Source of the DNA: Lepidodermella squamata
Lineage: Eukaryota > Gastrotricha
DNA length: 64,000 nt
Reading direction: 5' to 3'
NCBI GenBank assembly: GCA_047495785.1
Contig: JBLDXI010000038.1
Coordinates: 434,001-498,000 of the forward strand
The notes under the pieces were generated by a model that was not told where the DNA came from, made no database searches, and saw only the letters and a program-made list of their open reading frames with translations. This document shows positions 60,613 to 64,000 of the stretch, one piece after another. Every line of letters starts with the position of its first letter. The first letter of the stretch is position 1. The position numbers and the translations under genes were made by a program.

Positions 60613-61003
60613 CCACGAGATACAATTTGACCAGCATATGGAGGCTGGCCTGTGTCTTTCTCTTTCTTTTCAAGTCACATGCCAATGCACATGCTGAAAT
60701 TTCCAAGACTTTTTCGGGAGATTACAGCCGTGCTCCCACAAGAGTGTTCTCTACGGCCAGAAAATTGATTCCCTTGATAATTTATAGTTTCCCCGATTGG
60801 TAAGCTTGAAATTCCTTGAGATCAAGAAAGTAGAAAGGAGAGAAGGGACATTAGTATTGACTATTGATCCTGTGACGAGCCGTTGTTATGCCAGTCTCCA
60901 GTCCGATTTAACTACCGAAATTTAATTCACATGCTGTTTAATAGGACTTGAGGACATCGCAAAATTGGTTTTGTAGTTTGTTCTGTTTCTGACAATCGAG
61001 AAA

Positions 61004-61719
61004 ATGTCGATGATATTGAGGAAATCAATCTGTACGCCAAGGTGAGTATTCTCGAGTAGCGCTGAAGTTCGATATTATTACTACTACCAATATTCACATT
61101 CAGAATGCTTTTATATCCGTTCGTTCGGTCTATCAGTGGTACTTCCGCATTGAAGACAGCCCAGCCCATTCCAGCTCCCCAAGCGGATAATATCGAAAAA
61201 GTTTATCCACCCAACATCAAGACCATTGTCGATCAAATTACGAAATTGTCATTGATCGAGGTTGCTGATCTAAATGAACTGTTAAAAGTAAATGGTGAAA
61301 CTAACTAACATGTCATCATCGTTTTTTTCTTGGCAGAAAACCCTCAAAATCGACGATTCGCAGTTGATTGCTCACACTGCTGGACCTGCTGCCGGCGGAG
61401 CATCTAAGAAAGCTGTTAGTTGAATAATTTGTTCGTTTTTATGAATAATTTGTTTCTGTCACTCATTCAGGCTGACGAAGCAGAGCCAGCTAAAGAAACA
61501 AGAACTTCCTTCACTGTGAAACTCGTGAAAGTCGATGACTCTAAGAAAGTCGCTGCTATCAAGGCTGTGAAAGGTCTTATCGAGGGCATGAATTTAGTGC
61601 AGGCGAAAAAATTCGTCGAATCAGCTCCTCAAGTTGTTCGCGCCGATATTGCGAAAGACGAAGCAGAAAAGATTAAGAAGCTGCTTGAGGAAGGCGGCGC
61701 TGTCGTTGAAATAGTGTAA
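61004..61719 (+). CDS. MRPL12: Mitochondrial ribosomal protein bL12m (MRPL12)
   Basis: Stalk protein of the mitochondrial large ribosomal subunit that recruits translation factors. Exons 61004-61041, 61104-61287, 61337-61414 and 61471-61719 total 549 bases, 182 residues. The first exon supplies a basic mitochondrial presequence (MSMILRKSICTPR). The N-terminal dimerisation region reads VDQITKLSLIEVADLNELLK, and an Ala/Gly hinge (AGPAAGGASKKA) follows. The C-terminal domain has FTVKLVKVDDSKKVAAIKAV and VQAKKFVESAPQVVRADIAK with the final GGAVVEIV, the classic L7/L12 fold. Starting at ATG 61105 would lose half the presequence, so 61004 is preferred. Confidence 0.95.
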
Positions 61720-61874
61720 TATCGAGCGAGGATTGCCTTACCAATGTAAAACTATCAGAAATAGTCTGATGTTGGAATAGTGTCTTGGCCAACGCTCATT
61801 TTTAATTGAATTGATTCTCGATATTTAGATTGCATATGTAAATTTTAGATATTCGATTATTCGTATTTAATTCC

Positions 61875-64000
61875 ATGGACTTGCAAAATTTGGAGGCGCT
61901 CTTACTGGAATGTAACAATCCATATACAGCGTCAAATAGACGGAGAGAAGCAGGTAGTTTTTCTGCCTAACACTACAACTGTTAAATAATAAATATAAAA
62001 TTTAGAACGGATTCTATTTTCTTACGATGAAATGGAAAATTCATGGGAGATATATCTACATATTTTAAACATTCCAACCGCATCCGATCATGCATTTCAT
62101 TTTGCAATTTCCATGCTCGAGGTTGTATATTTTTCCAACTGCTCATTTGTAGCTTTATTGGCGCTTCTTTTACAGGGTAAAGTAACAAAGCAATGGCTAC
62201 AACTGCCATCGAATGTCCGCCTCGCAGTTCGCTCAGGAATTTGTAGCTTGGTTCAGCAAGTAGTTTCTTGTAACAGCCATTTGACTAGGCAGCCGTTTTT
62301 CGTCAAAAAATTGCTCAGACTTTGCGCGGATATAGCCAGACATGATTGGCCCCATGAATATTCTGACTTCATGGAATCTGTATTCCAGGTAAATTCAATT
62401 GCAATTTCATTACCCGAAGCAGGCATGCGTTATTATGTTACAGCTCTGTAAAAGTGGCGATCCACGCCAGGCTGCTATTGGATTTACATTCCTGCGTACA
62501 GTCTCAGAGGAATTTTCGGACGAAAGAGCTTTATTTACGATCCAACGACGAAATCAACTGAAAAGTCTTTTTGAGCAGCTGCTTCCACAGATAGGCGAGC
62601 TGACAGCAATGGTGTTGTATTCTTGGATCTCATCTCTATCAGAGAATTCTCCTAATTTTGCGGAAAAGGATAATTATGGGAACGTTGGACTAGAGGCGTT
62701 AAATTGTCTCGGACATTTATTAGTATGGTCACCGCTGCATCCGCTGTTTGCCGAGCAGCAGCGGCTAGCTTTGGCCGATTTGTTGTTCCAAATTCTGTCG
62801 AACGGCTTTGCTGATGCCACTACCAAATGCGATAATAAATGCCGAAGTGGCGCGCAGCAAGTGCTAAGTTGCATAGCCGAGCTTTTTGGGCGGCAGCGTT
62901 GTTTGCCGAAGGATGCGCATGTGCTATTGCAAATGGCCTCATCCCTTTTTCAATTTGTTGCCCAAATGGTCACCCCGCAGCTGGAAACGCTGCGTCAGGA
63001 TACAACGAATTTGAGCGATCAGTCGAATAGCCTTCTCGATGGTATTACGAACTGCCTATCTACGTTTTTCTCGACATGTTTCACTCCATTGATTTTGAGT
63101 AACCCCGCAAACCGCGAGGGGGCGATTTTGACGGATATGCTGGTTTTGCTGGCGAGATATACACTAGCCCAACCAGACATCGACAGTCTATGTGCATGCC
63201 TTGACATTTGGGGCGTTGTGCTCGAAGCCTTTGTGTCTTCAGGAGAACAAACTGTTCTGGCGGCGATTCAAAGTAGCATTCTTGAATTTGCGTCGAGACT
63301 TCTCGTTCGTGCAATGTTCAGCACGAATCAGCGAGAGTTGGATGAATTGGACGACGGGGAGAGTGGCAGTGGCGGATCTTCGAACATGGGCAATACCAGC
63401 GGTAAATCAACCGAAGATTTCGACAACAGTAACTGTGATTTTGACGGAATTTTCGGTGATAATTCAGCCGAAAAGGATTATCAATTAGCAGAAGGCGATG
63501 GCTCTGACTTGCCGAAAGCTGAGCGATTTTTCATCGGAGTTTCGGTTGTTATTCGGCAAGCAGCTATCGCTTATCCTACAGCCGTGCTTTCAGATTTGTT
63601 ATTGAAGTCTACTCAGGAAAGAGCGACTTTTTTCGTCGAATTGACCAGAAATCTCATGCCTGAACGAATCCTCAATTCCAATGTCCGAGCGGTTGATGCT
63701 GCTCGAATACATTGCGCCTCGAGGGATTTAGCGACTTTGGTCTCGTTAATTGCAGGGGTTTGTGACCTCATGGACCCTGCGACTGGGTTATCGGTGTTCT
63801 CATCGTTGACTGTTCTAACTTTGCAAAGTTGCCACTTGGTGGCGAATGCGCCTCCAGTCGCCGAAGCTTCATCTTCACCTCTGAGAGAAGATCTAGTTCG
63901 TTTGCATTCGCGGCTATTCGCATCCCTTCGCGCTGTTTTTATCCACAATGCAAGGCCTATTTTAGTTGGCACCTTGACAGCTACCAAGTCGACAAATGAA
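61875..64000 (+). CDS. XPO6: Exportin-6, 5' part (continues past the window)
   Basis: Importin-beta family export receptor that removes profilin-actin complexes from the nucleus. Exons 61875-61953, 62006-62121, 62176-62388 and 62444 to at least 64000 give 655 codons open to the edge. Human XPO6 is about 1125 residues, so roughly 60% is present. Matching landmarks: LCADIARHDWPHEYSDFMES near the N-terminal end of the importin-beta-N region, GLEALNCLGHLLVWSPLHP, AQPDIDSLCACLDIW, NQRELDELDDGE and ARIHCASRDLATLVSL, all in the right order for XPO6. An acidic, Ser/Gly-rich insert (about residues 450-500, GSGGSSNMGNTSGKSTEDFD) is longer than I recall in human. The start lies 155 bases after MRPL12 on the same strand with TAAATTTTAG between. 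Confidence 0.92.

Larger units (their letters stand above)
59142..61003. other. Divergent region between NUP58 and MRPL12
   Basis: About 1.86 kb with both promoters. It contains a pair of similar 70-85-base direct repeats (listed separately). The ORF 60516-60803 overlaps one repeat and lacks coding support. Confidence 0.5.

Noticed and set aside
60516-60803. 95-residue ORF with a hydrophobic segment as a secreted protein
   Set aside because: It overlaps a dispersed direct repeat and has no second line of support.

Overview
This window is eukaryotic nuclear DNA from a small-genome invertebrate animal. Genes are interrupted by GT-AG introns, most of them only 45-60 bases long. There is no bacterial operon structure, and the proteins are metazoan (WDFY3, HECW, TOM1, SRP68, XPO6, PRPSAP, a PDZ/ZASP-type protein, a Ly6 protein). 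Very short introns, dense genes, same-strand gene pairs only 100-155 bases apart and splice-acceptor-like sequences just before many start codons suggest a nematode-like ecdysozoan that may use spliced-leader trans-splicing. The species cannot be named. The gene repertoire (XPO6, METTL23, LRRC58, SLC25A38) looks less reduced than that of Caenorhabditis, so an early-branching nematode or another compact ecdysozoan are both possible.

Layout. 0.2-1.9 kb: a chymotrypsin-like protease that looks broken. 2.5-8.9 kb: STUB1/CHIP, a GPI-anchored Ly6 protein, SRP68 and, divergently, LRRC58. 10-12 kb: TOM1. 12-14.8 kb: a nest of transposable-element debris with two LINE remnants and a complete non-autonomous hAT element with an 8-base target duplication. 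15-21 kb: SLC25A38, an AMOP-VWD-Sushi adhesion protein and COX11. 22.1-35.6 kb: one very large WDFY3 (Alfy) gene of 11 exons, possibly 12, encoding about 3,656 residues, followed on the same strand by glycerate kinase upstream of it (35.7-37.3 kb). 38.4-43.3 kb: an intronless 441-residue protein of a poorly characterised family, then the E3 ligase HECW. 44.3-48.9 kb: two tandem paralogous secreted cysteine-rich proteins. 51.9-55.9 kb: a PDZ-only ZASP-like protein and PRPSAP. 56.4-59.1 kb: METTL23 (with a MITE in one intron) and NUP58. 61-64 kb: mitochondrial ribosomal protein L12 and the 5' part of exportin-6, which runs off the window.

Most genes are unrelated housekeeping genes: protein quality control (STUB1, HECW, WDFY3, TOM1), secretion and nuclear transport (SRP68, NUP58, XPO6), mitochondria (SLC25A38, COX11, MRPL12) and metabolism (GLYCTK, PRPSAP). 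I do not see one multi-gene pathway. The parts most worth a second look are the protease start codon destroyed by a 13-base tandem repeat, the tandem cysteine-rich genes with near-identical exons, the intronless 441-residue protein, the two MITEs, the phase-neutral extra exon in WDFY3 and the possible trans-spliced gene pairs. Exon boundaries were placed by eye from splice signals, reading phase and family alignment from memory; nearly all spliced CDS totals come out as exact multiples of three.
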